A stretch of 64,000 bases of DNA from Bugula neritina. Taxonomy: Eukaryota; Bryozoa; Gymnolaemata; Cheilostomatida; Bugulidae. This document shows, piece after piece, positions 12,155 through 24,776 of this stretch (position 1 is the first letter of the stretch; each line of letters begins with the position of its first letter). Both the position numbers and the translations under genes were made by a program. A model generated the notes under the pieces. It did not search any database. It saw only the letters and a list, made by a program, of their open reading frames with translations, and was not told where the DNA came from. The DNA lies in contig OZ037767.1 of assembly GCA_964035545.1 (NCBI GenBank), positions 12,567,081-12,631,080 of the forward strand, read 5' to 3'.

Positions 12155-12231
12155 GTTATGAAGTTAGTAGATCAGAATGTAACGGCCAGCATGGCTTTTT
12201 TGTAACTCATCCTGTTGGTAAAAATAGCTAG
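12155..12231 (+). other. Orphan exon candidate
   Basis: After a good acceptor (tttttacattgctgcag) there are 25 open codons in phase 1 (GYEVSRSECNGQHGFFVTHP, then VGKNS) ending in TAG at 12229; a possible donor lies at 12218. Base composition is less AT-rich than the surroundings. It could be a 3' exon of an alternative copy B transcript, a relic, or chance. No function is suggested. Confidence 0.25.
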
Positions 12232-14515
12232 AAACCAAAGTATTGAGAATGCACTCACAAATTAGTTATACTTTATTTTTCAAACCTATTGTCATTAAAC
12301 TTAAGCTATAAACTTGTTTTCCATAGAATTAGCAGCTGTTTTGAGCTGTTATGTTAGCCAACACATCTTGTAAACTAGCTAGCTATATAAGGCTTTGTAG
12401 GCTGCACACGTGTTTGTTTTAGACTTGGCCTAGTCATGGTAGGCCAAGTGCTAGGGCCATGACCAGTGCAGCAGTTTTATAGAACTAGTAGAACCAATCA
12501 ATTTTCAAATTGCCTCATGGCATCAGTCAAGACTTACGGCTCCAATAAAGTACCAATAACACCATGATATACAAACGGCGCTACATAGAGCATGCAATTT
12601 TTTATATTATTATGTAAATTAGTAGATAATTACTAAAAAAACATTAATTACAATCCAAGTAGTATATACGATCAAAATAATGCTCAACTACAAATGATTA
12701 TAGTATTGTTGTAGTATAAATGTCTATATAGCCACATATGCAACTGCACGTTCAAAATAATTATAATAGTGCTATGTAGCCTGTTTGTTCAATATATGAA
12801 TTTTTATTTAATTTATCTAGTTAAATTTTGGTGGTTTAAAAGAGAAGCTTATAGCTCTTTGTTTCAAAGAATCCTTCTCACCATTTATTATTATACCTAT
12901 ATTTAGTTCATTTAGTTTAAACAGTAAACTCATATTTAATTTATTATATTTTATTTACTTTGAATTAAAATTAAACTATTCATTTAGTTTGTTATCACTG
13001 TTTTGTGTCAACAACAAACTGACTGTAAAGTTATTTAAAGAAGCAGCTTGTGATTAGGTGATGGCTGTACTAGAAATTCAGAGAATGTGTAACTCTATAA
13101 GGTCTAGAATGTGGGAAAAGAAGTAGCATAGCAACTCCCACTAGAGTTTATTCTGCCAACTCTTCATTGTATGATGGTTGTATTGATGAAACTGATAGCT
13201 TTGGTATATATTATATAGTCATTAGTGCATATAAATAAGGCAGGTGGCTGCTAAAAGTAGTTATAATACCAATTACTATTTACTAATACTATATACTCTA
13301 ATGTTAAACACTTGTGTTCTAAAACTTTTATAGCTGCAGACATCTATTGTAGCAGTGGGCTGCAAGTATAATTATTGTCAATTTTCATGCCATGATGCTG
13401 GTATAGTGCCTACTTTCTAATATTTCATATTAGACTTATAAATTGAGGGTATTTCAATTATGAATATTTCAAATTGTATAAACTTTTACACCAATTAAAA
13501 TACTTCTTTTAAAATAAAATCTGTTTGCTTTATAAGATCTAGTTTCTGAAATAATACTCTATCATACTACTTAACAGTGTTCAAAAACAAGCTTACATTT
13601 GTTAATAGTATTAGTAAGTATGGTACACAAACCCTTGGCTTGAACACAGGTAGTTGTAAACACAACAGACCACTGACCAAAAATTGACTATGTAGGGAAT
13701 GTACTCTACTACTGTTTATTTAATTTATCTTTAAAAAAATTAATGGGAAAATTGTACACATTTTATTGTTTGATATATCATTAAATAATGTGTCTTGCTT
13801 TGTCTTTGTATTTATGTTGTGCATATTATATCAATAAAACACAGTGAACTTTATTTTGATTTAAAATGTGTCTCATCAAAATTTTTGTTATTGATTATCA
13901 AAATGATCAAACAAATATTCTAAGGAAAATACACCACTGATTGATTATAAAAAAGGGGATAATTGCCAGCTGAAAATGTCAATTAAAATAGAAATGAACC
14001 AATGAATCATAACTTCAGTTTGAAAATGGAGCGAAAACTACTGAACCAAACATAACAGTTCTTGTTTTCTACAAATAATAATTGTGAGAAATCTAACATT
14101 CACTGCACTTCTAAGTTTTGCATTATGCAATTGAGTTTTTACTCAATGCTTGAAACTAAATGAAAGCGCAACCACAAGTTTATCTGTAGGAACATCCATT
14201 CGCATAATGCAAAGCCAAGGAAACGTAGTGCGTAGATATATTTCATGTGAGTGTCATCTTAATTAAAAGGATAAGAATTAACATTTCAAAAAATAAAGTC
14301 AAAAGGTAAAAACTATAAAAAGATGCAGTCATTGATTTAATTATCTTTGTATTACTAAATACTCTATCATAACTTTGTAAAGAATTTTAAATACTGATGA
14401 CGAAGTATATAAAGCAGCCAAGTGAATTGTAGTAAGTGTTTGTAAAAAATAACGTGTTTCATACTTATACAAAATGATCAGTAAAATATCATAAATTGAA
14501 CACTGACAAAACGCT

Positions 14516-14623
<108 letters not shown>

Positions 14624-14824
14624 AGAAATAGCAGCTGCACTTTTGAAATTTTGTGGAGTCTGCATATTTAAAACCAGGGCTTTTTAGCGCAATAGCAACC
14701 AATATACATGCAGATTCTAGCAGTATTTTTAAACAAATTATCAAGTTATTCCATAAATATTTCCTAAAAATACTTCAAATACTTTTGAAGAATTTGTTTA
14801 CATGAAATAAAATGCATTTTGAGT

Positions 14825-17800
14825 TCATTTATTAGCTGTAGACCTGTTTCTCAGAACGCAAAATAAAGTCCTTTTTAATGGATAAAGAATTCTGTTGTAG
14901 CCTTGAAATATATGTTGCCTCCGCCAGCTCTACAATCACAAAGTTTGCATGTATTTATAAATTATGTATTGAACTTTGAAAGAATGTCTAAGATCAATTT
15001 AGTAAAATTTATTCTCTAAAAAACTTAATAGATAGAAAAATAATTGCAGTATAAGAAAAATTATTTTATCTGGTTAACAGCTGAAGAGAGAGTATTTGGA
15101 AGCAGATGCGTATACAAGATCAACAGCTTTTCTATACAGCTATATATAGTAACTGTAAAATAATTTTTCCGTTAGGGTTTGAACCACATGTAGCATTTTG
15201 GCTTGCAATCTGGCGTACTAACTGTTACAGTACAGGGGCTACTAGATTATCTCAACTCTACCTCTCACCCAGTCCCCTAGAGCTCTTTTACACCCTCTCC
15301 CGGCCCCCTTATTTATACTGCTTTCTGTAAGGAAGGGGTGTACAGGCCCCTATAAACTCTCTTGAGAACCTCTACTACAAAAAGAGGCCGCTGGGTTATA
15401 TTAAGGCCACAGTAACCACTAAATAAAATGTATACAAGTAAAAACAAATTTAGCAGAGATAGTAATTAATTCAGAAGGTAAAGCTAACACGTACCTGAGC
15501 AATGTGTGCTGTCGTACAGGTAAGGTGGCAAGGGGGATGACTCAACTGACATATAGCTTCAAGAATAGATACAAGGAGCTTCTCCTTTGTGCTGCTGATA
15601 ACCTCCGAATATATCCGTGATGAGACAGACATATGATGACTCATGTTTATGTTGCAATAGTAAGATGCTAATTGATCTCTTAATAGCGTCTCATTGTACT
15701 ACAAGTATTCATTAAACTAGAGGCTTTGCAGGTAGAATTTTTCCCAATGAGTTACACAAGTTTTTGATTCCAACAATTTTATTTAATAATTTAAATTATA
15801 AAATCTATTACAAAATTATTTTTATGAAATAATAGAATTTAGTTTATATAGTTCAAAGATATGCTTTTACTTTTGTGATTTATATATATTATGTCATGTC
15901 TGCTAACGTATATTAAACGTTTTATAGGAGTTGCACACTTTCTGAATTACTTTAATCTAGGTTTGTACGTGAACAATTGATTAATAATAGGTCAACTGTC
16001 ACTAAAACCTGTTAATACTATAATATGAATTGAAAGGTGTCGAATATAGTGAGTCTACCAATTTTATAAAAACTAAATTCTATGATATAGTGAAGAATAA
16101 ATTATAAAATTGCAGTTTTTGAGATAAATAATTACCATCTTTTCCTGGTTTTAAAACAACGGAAAAATATTTAAAAAAAACACTATGCAGGTGAAAATCA
16201 GTCATTCTCAATTTCCTTAAAAATGCGAACACAGCTAATTATTACAAGAAGCCTGCACTGAAAGTTGAAGCTTATTAAGTGCAGATAACTCCAAGTTACC
16301 TAAAATATATGCCATCATGTGCTGGTGCAACTGCCATTTCATGTATCTATAGTGCAATATATAATTATTTTAATAATTAATTCAATTACAATCACACTTA
16401 CATTTACAATTACAATTTCATGTCTTAAATTATTAAAACATATTATAATACTAAATTTTCATAAGTTCAGCAATAAAACCCTCAAATAATTCTAAAAGCA
16501 TACATGTATGCTGAGACAATAGCAAATTTTGTAGTAAGCAATTCATTTAACAGTGCACTCCTTATTTATATATTCTTTCCATTTCATGCAAATACTTTTA
16601 AAATATTCAGTTCAAATAGACTTTAAATAAGAATTTAAATGACTTACAGTAATTGCAACATAGTTGCTACATGGAACTACTGATTGAGACTCAACTTGTG
16701 TGTGAAGTCTATCCAGGTAGTACTTCTACAATTATATATGTTATATGTTATATGTTATATACATTATATTATGTATATAATTACACACACGTGATCATTG
16801 TGAGCTTTTACATGTTTATTAAATAATATCTAAACTAATTCAACTTTGAGAAAAGAAAAGATCTGTGTTACCAAGTACTAGTGGTTAGTAATAGTCATTA
16901 AATCAATGTTTCATTTATAATTTATAATACTGTTTTGATCTTACTGAAGTATTAGGTTGAAGTGAATAGTAATATTTTTATATAATCTGATTATGATAAA
17001 AAATATGATTATACACAGAGGTCATGGATTACTGCAAGCAGCCTTTGTGTGCCAAAAGGGAAGAAATATTCAAAGGAAATATGTGATCCGTTGTAATTAC
17101 AGTCATTGTTTCTAAAGAATGTAGCATTCCACCCAAAAGTATAATTATACCCAAAAAAGTAGTGGGTGTGGCTTGTTTATCACAGCAAAACAATGCAGTC
17201 TGAGTTACAAATATTCAGCAGCCTTCTCAAGTTACAACTTCGGGCCCAGCATAGCATTTCAATAAAATCTTATTCCTAACAAACCAAGTAGTGGATATAA
17301 CAGCAGGCAGAAGGTGGACTACTTACATAAGCTTCAATACTGTCATCTATTCTACTGTTAATCTGTGCAAAGTGGCTAGCTAATTGTAGCCACTGTTCAT
17401 AGCTAGAGTCTGAGGAGTGTCTTCTCACCCTCCCTAATATTGATGAGGACACACGGCTATATCTACAGGTAAAGTGTACAATTTTATATACAACATGGGT
17501 TAATGAGTGATTTGTTTAATAGCATTATATTATGTTTAATATCTTAAATAATTATAGTGTTAAATTGTTGCAGTTCATTATTAAAGAAAGATGAAAATGA
17601 ACTTTGAATAATAAATCCCTTGCCTATACACATAAGGTGATTGCAAATGTGCAGTTAAAATAAAATAGCTAGAAAAGAGCGTAATGGATCAGTTACATAA
17701 TGAAGATTTTATACAAAGTTATTACAGTGTTTGAAAAAACAAAAAATAATATAAAAGTGGTTACTATAGCACTATAGTGCTTTATTATATAGATATTATG

Positions 17801-18850
17801 TTATATAGCATTTATCAACTATAAGTGATATGAATTGTTTCTTATATTATATAATAATTATACTGGTTTGTGTCCAAATTTAGTTTTGACAAATTGCAGT
17901 TTTGATAAAAATTTAATGAGAGATTTATTTCTGAACAGATAATGCATGTTGAGGTTTTTCAGTAGAAGCTAATATAATTGCCTTTTTCCAATTAGCTATT
18001 TAATCTACAAACAATTTCATTATAGGACTGTAGAAAACCTTAAAGCTTTTTTAGAGCGCTAATTTCTTAAAATTACTTTTACAAGTTTTATTATTTAGTA
18101 AACAAACATTTTTCTATAAAATTTCAAAGCTAATGTTATTGCATGTGCAAATAGGCTAGATTAGAGTTTCACATAAATATTCATGTTGCACTTCAATTGA
18201 CCCTTCAAAGTTTTTACCACCACATAAACAACTCTATCTAATGGAAATAGTGTGTTATTGAAGTAAATTTCTATCTTAACAAATGCAATAGGCTTATAGA
18301 AAGATAGGAAATGTAATATGTTTACCAACCTGTTGGGAGGTGAGTTTTCTTTTGCCAAAGGTAATTTTACGAGGCCATAACTCCCAACGTAACTAAATAG
18401 CAGAGATATAATTGTTGATGAAAGCACAACTCTCTCCACTGTAAAATACATTCAGAAACTAATAAATAAAGATTTTACACTATAGCTGAATTTTTATTAC
18501 TATAGAACAAAAATACATATATCACTTAGAAGAAGTTAATACTTTTTTTTAAATTGTACTATTTTTACAAAATTTAAAAGAGGATTGTTTATAGAAAGTA
18601 ATTTTTAAACAATTTATATTTTATATATAGTTTTTGCTATATATATATATATATATGATGTTATGTGATTTAAAAAAAACTCTAATATAATACTGTCAAG
18701 CATATAGTAATATGCTTGTTACGTTGTACAAAACATCCAACCCTATGATTACTACAATGTAACTGCAAATTATATAAATTTTGGTCGTATTTCAATATTC
18801 AACAAACTATAATAACTTTGCTTACTGCTTATAAAAGCTGTCTTCTCCAT
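14825..18850 (-). CDS. Putative secreted helix-rich cysteine-containing protein, unknown family
   Basis: Six exons on the minus strand, in transcript order: 18850-18826, 18438-18330, 17462-17327, 16725-16648, 15698-15495, 14929-14825 (TGA). All junctions are GT-AG and phases fit (1, 2, 0, 0, 0), giving 218 residues with no stop. An in-frame TGA precedes the ATG. The N-terminus has a hydrophobic core (VVLSSTIISLLFSYVG) that reads as a signal peptide or anchor. The rest is predicted by eye as four amphipathic helical stretches: YEQWLQLASHFAQINSRIDD on, the segment with NETLLRDQLASYYC, the one with RIYSEVISSTKEKLLVSILE, and the C-terminal HIAQSWRRQHIFQ to FCVLRNR. Six cysteines follow the signal region, and three N-glycosylation sequons (NET, NMS, NRS). 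The layout recalls helical cytokines, but I see no family signature, so the function is unknown. Confidence 0.6.
15171..15236 (-). repeat. tRNA-like sequence (probable SINE head)
   Basis: Read on the minus strand it has a tRNA-like order: D-arm-like AGTTAGTACGC, anticodon-arm-like ATTGCAAGCC and a B-box-like GTGGTTCAAACCC. The stems are imperfect, so it is more likely a tRNA-derived SINE or tRNA relic than a working tRNA. It lies in the last intron of the helix-rich gene. Confidence 0.35.
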
Positions 18851-20410
18851 GACTATAAGATATCTTCCGTCAACTAATCATCTTACCGCTATGTTGCTCA
18901 TATTTATAGCTGAACATGTTACGGTGTGAATTCAGTTCAAGTGTGAAATTTTAATGAATATTGACACTATTTTTTATTGGAGTAATTTGAAATAATATTA
19001 TATTACACTCTTTCCACCTACTTTTGACACTTGGCTTTATTTTTAGAATCAACTTTCAATATGAGATGCCACGCTGAAAGTCCTTAGAACCAGGCATCAT
19101 GTACCAATGTACCTGACAGGTATGTCTTGCATAACAAACCATTTTGTGGAGCAACTCAATCACTTTTAAGCGTTTCCCAATAATAATTCATAATAATTGT
19201 TTCTCCATTAATTCCTGTAGCTGTTGTGTAGAAAACATATAAAATCCTAAGCATATGCAATCTTAAACTTTTCCTAAAAATAATCAATAAAAATTATTTC
19301 TCTATCAATGTTTTGTAGCTGTTTGGTAAAAATATATACAATGTTTTCAAATTTTGCTAATTATAACAAGTATTTGAAAACAAATTTTTAGTGCAAAAAA
19401 CTGCATTTAATTAAACAATTAAAGCTTCCTTCACTTTGTAATAGTAGTCTACAATATCTTGCAACAAATAATCATTTTACATAACTATGCTGTTTATGAT
19501 AATCATTTATTCAAATATTAATATATTTACAAAAAAAGCATTGGCTGGGAAATTATAAGCCCTGAAAATTTGCTGCCAACTAAATAGAACATTCCATATT
19601 TGAATGCAACAAATGGTCTTGGGGTTATTATTATAGCTAGCTCGGGCAAAACTTAGCAATAACTCTTTTTCTAGATTACTGCTATGAGGCCTACTGCTAT
19701 GTGAATCCCTTAACATTTTAAAGGCTCAAGGCACCTAAAATAGTATAACATTCTTCAACCAAATCTAGTGCACATTCAGGAAATGACACAATATGTTACA
19801 GAAGCATATATGGCATATGTAGCCTTTTTTCGACATAGTATAATATATAGGACTATATTATATTTGTACAATACTTAAACATAAATAAATCTAGCATATC
19901 ACTCAATACCATGGCATAGCTTAAAATAATTCAGCATTCAAGATGAAATGATGTACATTTGATATATTTATATTTTATTTGTACATTTATAATACAATGT
20001 ACCATAATATAATACAATGTAATATTATACAATAGAATATAAAATAATGCACTATATAATTTTTTTTCTCTGCGTTATATGTAACATATGTGCTGCACTA
20101 CTAAACATTAATTTTTCTCTAATTTATGTAACCAATTCTGTAATTTTGCAGAAATCTCATTTTATATCCTTCTACTACAATAAAACTTTTTTTTAGTAAT
20201 TTCTACTCAAATAAGTAATGTAAAATGTGTTTAAATTTTGAGCTTTTCCTTGTAATATTTTGTCATAGATTTATTATTTGTACATTAAATGAACGAAACT
20301 TATAATTCTTTGTATTTTCTTTCAGGTATTAGATTTTTAAAGTAAATAATTAGTGTAAAGTTTATATAGCAATATTGCTCAATTGTATTCCAGATTTTAT
20401 TGTACAGCTT
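18851..20410. other. Intergenic, no gene seen
   Basis: AT-rich sequence with only short chance open frames. It should include the promoter of the minus-strand gene starting at 18850, but no specific site can be named. Confidence 0.5.
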
Positions 20411-21444
20411 ATATAGTGAGGGTGGGGCTATAAGTTGACTAAAATAACGCATTTTTTAGTGTATAAGTTTTGAAGAAAGTTTTTGCCAACCTAAAGACTA
20501 ACACTATCAAAGTCAGTCATACATGTTGCTGTCTTTGACCATAAAAACTAAGTGAATAAACATTTTACACTTGGTAGAGAAATTTTTTGCCAGTAAGTTA
20601 ATTTGGGCACAACTCGGGCGACAATTTAGCCGCCTTGGAAAAGTTGAACCAGTACCATTTATTTTATAATGTAAGTTATTTTAACTGTTTTGTGAGCTGA
20701 AAAACAATTTATTGAAGATTACCAATAAAAAACATTAAAAATAAAAATAAATTGGCATAAACCAATACCAGAAACACTTTTCATTTGATATGTAAACCAT
20801 TTAATATCTCAAAGATAATGAATGGTTACATTAATGACACACTGCAAACTGATAGGAGAGCTTTCAAAAGTTGTTTTTTTTTTGTAATTCATTCTTAAAC
20901 GTATGCCATATGACATCACGTAATACATGGTATGGTTGAGCATAACCAGCTTTTTTAGATGACTGCATTTTGAGAGCTTTCAACAATGACACATGGTTTA
21001 CGCCACTGCCTTGCTTTACCATATTCATTGCTGTAGATTTAAGCCTTCCTTATAATCTGTTCCCCTAATAGCTTTTCTTTCCTAATTTTGCACCATTCTG
21101 AGAAAATTGGCAGAGTAATTTAATTACACTGTTAATCTACATTTTCATTTGTTCTAAGACTAAATGTTTATGTTTGGATTTACATATTAATGGCAGAAAA
21201 ATTTTAATTAGGAAAAATATTAATTTAATTTTGCAAGACTCCGTGTGCCCAATTTTAATAAACATATTATAGTGAAAGTAATAAGTAGAGCATGTTTATC
21301 TAGTTCAACACTCCCCACATTCTATGTGCATGGTTTAACTAGCCCAACCTAAGCAAATTAGGAGGTAAAATAGTGCAATGATTTAAAAGAGGAAATTTAG
21401 AGCATGTGCATGGTTCAACTTATGGCCCCACTTTTCCCTATATT
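20411..21444. mobile_element. Element with terminal inverted repeats, about 1 kb
   Basis: The left end (atatagtgagggtggggcta then taagttgac) and the right end, read in reverse complement (atatagggaaaagtggggcc then ataagttgaac), match over about 30 bases. No transposase-like frame was seen, so this is a non-autonomous DNA element if real. Target-site duplication was not resolved. Confidence 0.5.
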
Positions 21445-21757
21445 CTTTATCACACATTGATTTGAATTAAAGTAGGTTTCACATAATAAAACAGTAGTTT
21501 GTAGTAAAATGTGTAAATTTTATATTTATTTAAGATACTAATAAATTTACGAAATTTTAAAAGCAATACTCCATATACAAAATATGTTATTTATATACAA
21601 ATTATAATGGAATCATTACTTTCATGTATTAATTTTATTTTTTTAGCATGTAACAATTATAACCTCTCATCTATTTATAGAATATAAAGCAATAGCTACA
21701 ATTGTTACTCACAAGAGTGAAACTTAGAACACGTCACAAGAGTTACACAACTCTAGT

Positions 21758-23263
21758 ATGAGCTGCAGAAATGCTGCTGCTGCCGAATTTTTCAAGCAAT
21801 GCAATACCAGCAGCTATAAATTTAGAGAGTTCTTGGAAAACAATTCAATTAATGAGTTTGAGGTGAGGAACAGGTGGTCACCTATTATTAATTTTTTCTG
21901 GCAGTGATTCAAACTCCAGTTCAAGGAATTATATATATTTTTATGGCCTTAGCGCAGTTTACCGAGCTGCTTAAATAAGACAGACTAATTCAAAAGCATT
22001 TTAGTTATATAATTATGTTGAGATTTTCACTCTGATTACGCATTACATGTATAGATTATTTATACGTTGTTGTCAAAATACTTTATTAAATCAAAAAAAT
22101 AGTGACATTAACACTATTATAAAGAAAATTAAAGGCTTAGGCTGTTTTGCAAAGCTAATTTGCAATCAGCTCCATATAAATATTGCATGACAGCACACCT
22201 TTTTGGTTGCTACAAGTTGCTAGAAATAAGACAGATTCTATTTGAGGTCCAAATAGAAGAAGTATGTTTTAAAACTAAATTATGGATATACTTGAATTAC
22301 TAATAATTGTATTAACTGACTGAAAAGTTTTCTTTAAACAATGCTACTTCTTTATGTTACTAATTCTTATATAGTATAATTCCTAATTTATACATATTAG
22401 CATATTTTGCAGATGGCCAGATTACTAAGATACAAACCTAGCACACTTTTGCTTTGTACTTTTTACATCCCTCCATCTTATGGCATCATTGAAATATTTA
22501 TATATATTGGTAATCACTTCGTTCGCAATATCGTATATATGTTTTATAGCTTGAAGCTCTTCTAATTTGTCCAAAAAAAAATTATTTTGACACTTAAATA
22601 ATAAATGCCCTCAAAATATAATGTAAAAGTTAAGCTAAGGAGGCATGCTTATGCAAGGAATATGAATTATCAGTATATAATAGCAACCTTATTATTGCAA
22701 GAGTATGTTCTAAATCATTATCCATAATATCTATTTTTTCTCTCTTTTAATTTTATTAGAAGTTGCATAAATAGTAACAAGCAATTTTTATCAGTTTCAA
22801 TTGGTATTTTTGCTACACCCATCATAATCGTTTTAGTTGGGTCTGTAATTGCATCTACTTTGTAGTTTATCCTTTGTAAGTTGAAATATTCTTATAATGA
22901 TGATTATGGGGTAATTAATTACCTATCAGGCTAGACAAGCTGTTGTTGCGGAGTTATGCTCTTGTTGTAGTCTATTTTTGGTGTGATTTCACAGATGTAT
23001 GAAAAATGCCCTCACTGTATGATCTCAGATCACTACACCGATTAATGTTACATCATTTTTACACTTCCGCTCGCCCTGTTGCCAAGTTTAAAAAGGAGTT
23101 GACGGTCTGTGGATTGTGCTTCTTTTGCAATAAAATCTTTGTCACTACGCTTTTGTGCACTGATTTTTATTTACACTGTTAACTTGCTCTACTTTTTTTT
23201 TGGTTAGATTGGATTCACATTAAGTTTGACATTGTGAATATCATACACAACATGTACTTGTAG
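21758..23263 (+). CDS. Tentative three-exon gene, unknown product
   Basis: Exons 21758-21862, 22413-22509 and 23208-23263 join in frame (phases 0 and 1) into an 85-residue model. Exon 1 begins MSCRNAAAAEFFKQC and ends at GTGAGG, with less AT-rich codons than its surroundings. Exon 2 has LLRYKPSTLLLCTFYIPP followed by a hydrophobic stretch. Exon 3 follows a strong pyrimidine tract. Exon 2 is faintly like the segment preceding the acyltransferase core of GPAT-type enzymes (DGRL..P...LL pattern), and GATGGC directly before it is out of frame with the rest, which would fit a broken relic. Chance assembly is quite possible. Confidence 0.22.
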
Positions 23264-23544
23264 CCTATGTGAAAGAAATCACTAATCAATTTATCAAAAT
23301 GAAAATGAAAAAGTTAAAGTGAAAATTGATCATTTATTTTTGAATTATTAATATTAATAATACTAAAATTATAAAATTAAGTATCAGCATAATTTATAAC
23401 TAATACTGTAGAGTGTAGTGTAACTCAATATAGATATGCGTATGACTATGACTATTAGTATCAAGATTCAATATAATTATTATATTTATAATACAATCAT
23501 ACACACACTCACAGTCACACAGTGTTAGTGACACTGTGACTTGG

Positions 23545-23691
23545 ACTGTTACACTAACAGTAAGACTAAGTGTAACTGTAAGTGAGTAACAGTAACTGCG
23601 ACTCAAACTGAGTGAGTGATCGATTCTGATAGTGATTGTGATGCAGTTACACTTACCGCTTAGTCTTACGTCTTACAGTTTGTGTTACAGT
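23545..23691. repeat. Imperfect hairpin
   Basis: Left arm 23545-23578 and right arm 23644-23691 are reverse complements apart from about 14 extra bases in the right arm (shared: taagac, taagtgtaactg). The surrounding 300 bp is unusually rich in short gtaac/gttac and gtgac/gtcac words. Confidence 0.6.
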
Positions 23692-23712
23692 AAGTGTAAC
23701 TGTAGGTCAATC

Positions 23713-24776
23713 CAATAGTAACAGTAAATAGATTTTTTAGTTTTGCAATTTATCAATTTATGATTTTTTGTTTTTGATTAATTTTAAAAATTAATTCACA
23801 TTCAGTGACTGACATTTAATTACAAGTTCTTTTTCAAATTCCTAAATATTTGTTGAATTTGTAGCCTAAACATATTGATCATACTAGACTTCTAATATTT
23901 GATCAATTACTATTTGCTTAACTATATAATAAAACTGTAAAAAGCTGATATTATTATTATTACATGCAATGAACAATAAAGCAACATTATATAGGTGTAA
24001 TATCATAAGCCTAAGTTGGTCATTTACTTGTAATAATTTTGCTGAATCTATCACTAAAAGTCTGAGTCAAGTCTATTTGAGTTCTTTAAATTCCTTAGCA
24101 TGAGTTGGCTTGTTTAAATCACTGACTTGACTTGATTTACTCAAATAATCAACTTGACTTGAAAATATGTTAATAACTTGCTTCAAGTTCATAGAATTTT
24201 CATAATTTTAAGTATCAAGTTGTCTAGCTTAGTAGTGTTTAATATTTGAAGTGATTGTTCAGATTAAGTTGGTAAATTGTAATGATTGAATAGTGTTTTC
24301 ATAATGATAGCACCAATCATCTCTAATTTCAGGGCAGTTAGATAGTTTTAATGCAATTGTAATATATTTACAGTAGTTATTGTTTATTTCATTGTTCATA
24401 AAATATAGATAGATAATAATTCGTGATCAAATATGTACTAATGGAACCCTGGTCTTTATGTGTAATGGATACTAGAATACACTAACTTTTTCTCTAATTT
24501 TTTGAGAATATTTTCAATTGAGCCATATGGTTAAAAATTTACTTTTTATCATTTGCTTTGAGACATCACAAGCTATTTTTCCAACTATGGCATACTTATG
24601 ATAATGCTTATGCTTATGATAATATTTTAGTTAATTTTGGTTATTATTGAAATTGCAGTCAACAATTTTATATACAAATCTTTTAACAAACTTTAAAAAC
24701 TAGCTACTTATTTAAAAAGAAGTTGTGTTTTGTTGAATTTTATAGATCAAAGTTCACATTTTCATAGTTGACCACG
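23713..24776. other. COP1 upstream region
   Basis: AT-rich, no coding signal. It should contain the COP1 promoter and leader. I see no conserved element that I can place. Confidence 0.5.

Noticed and set aside
18161-18451. Single-exon 96-codon gene on the minus strand
   Set aside because: Only 18438-18330 of it is coding, as exon 2 of the six-exon helix-rich gene; the rest runs into the intron.
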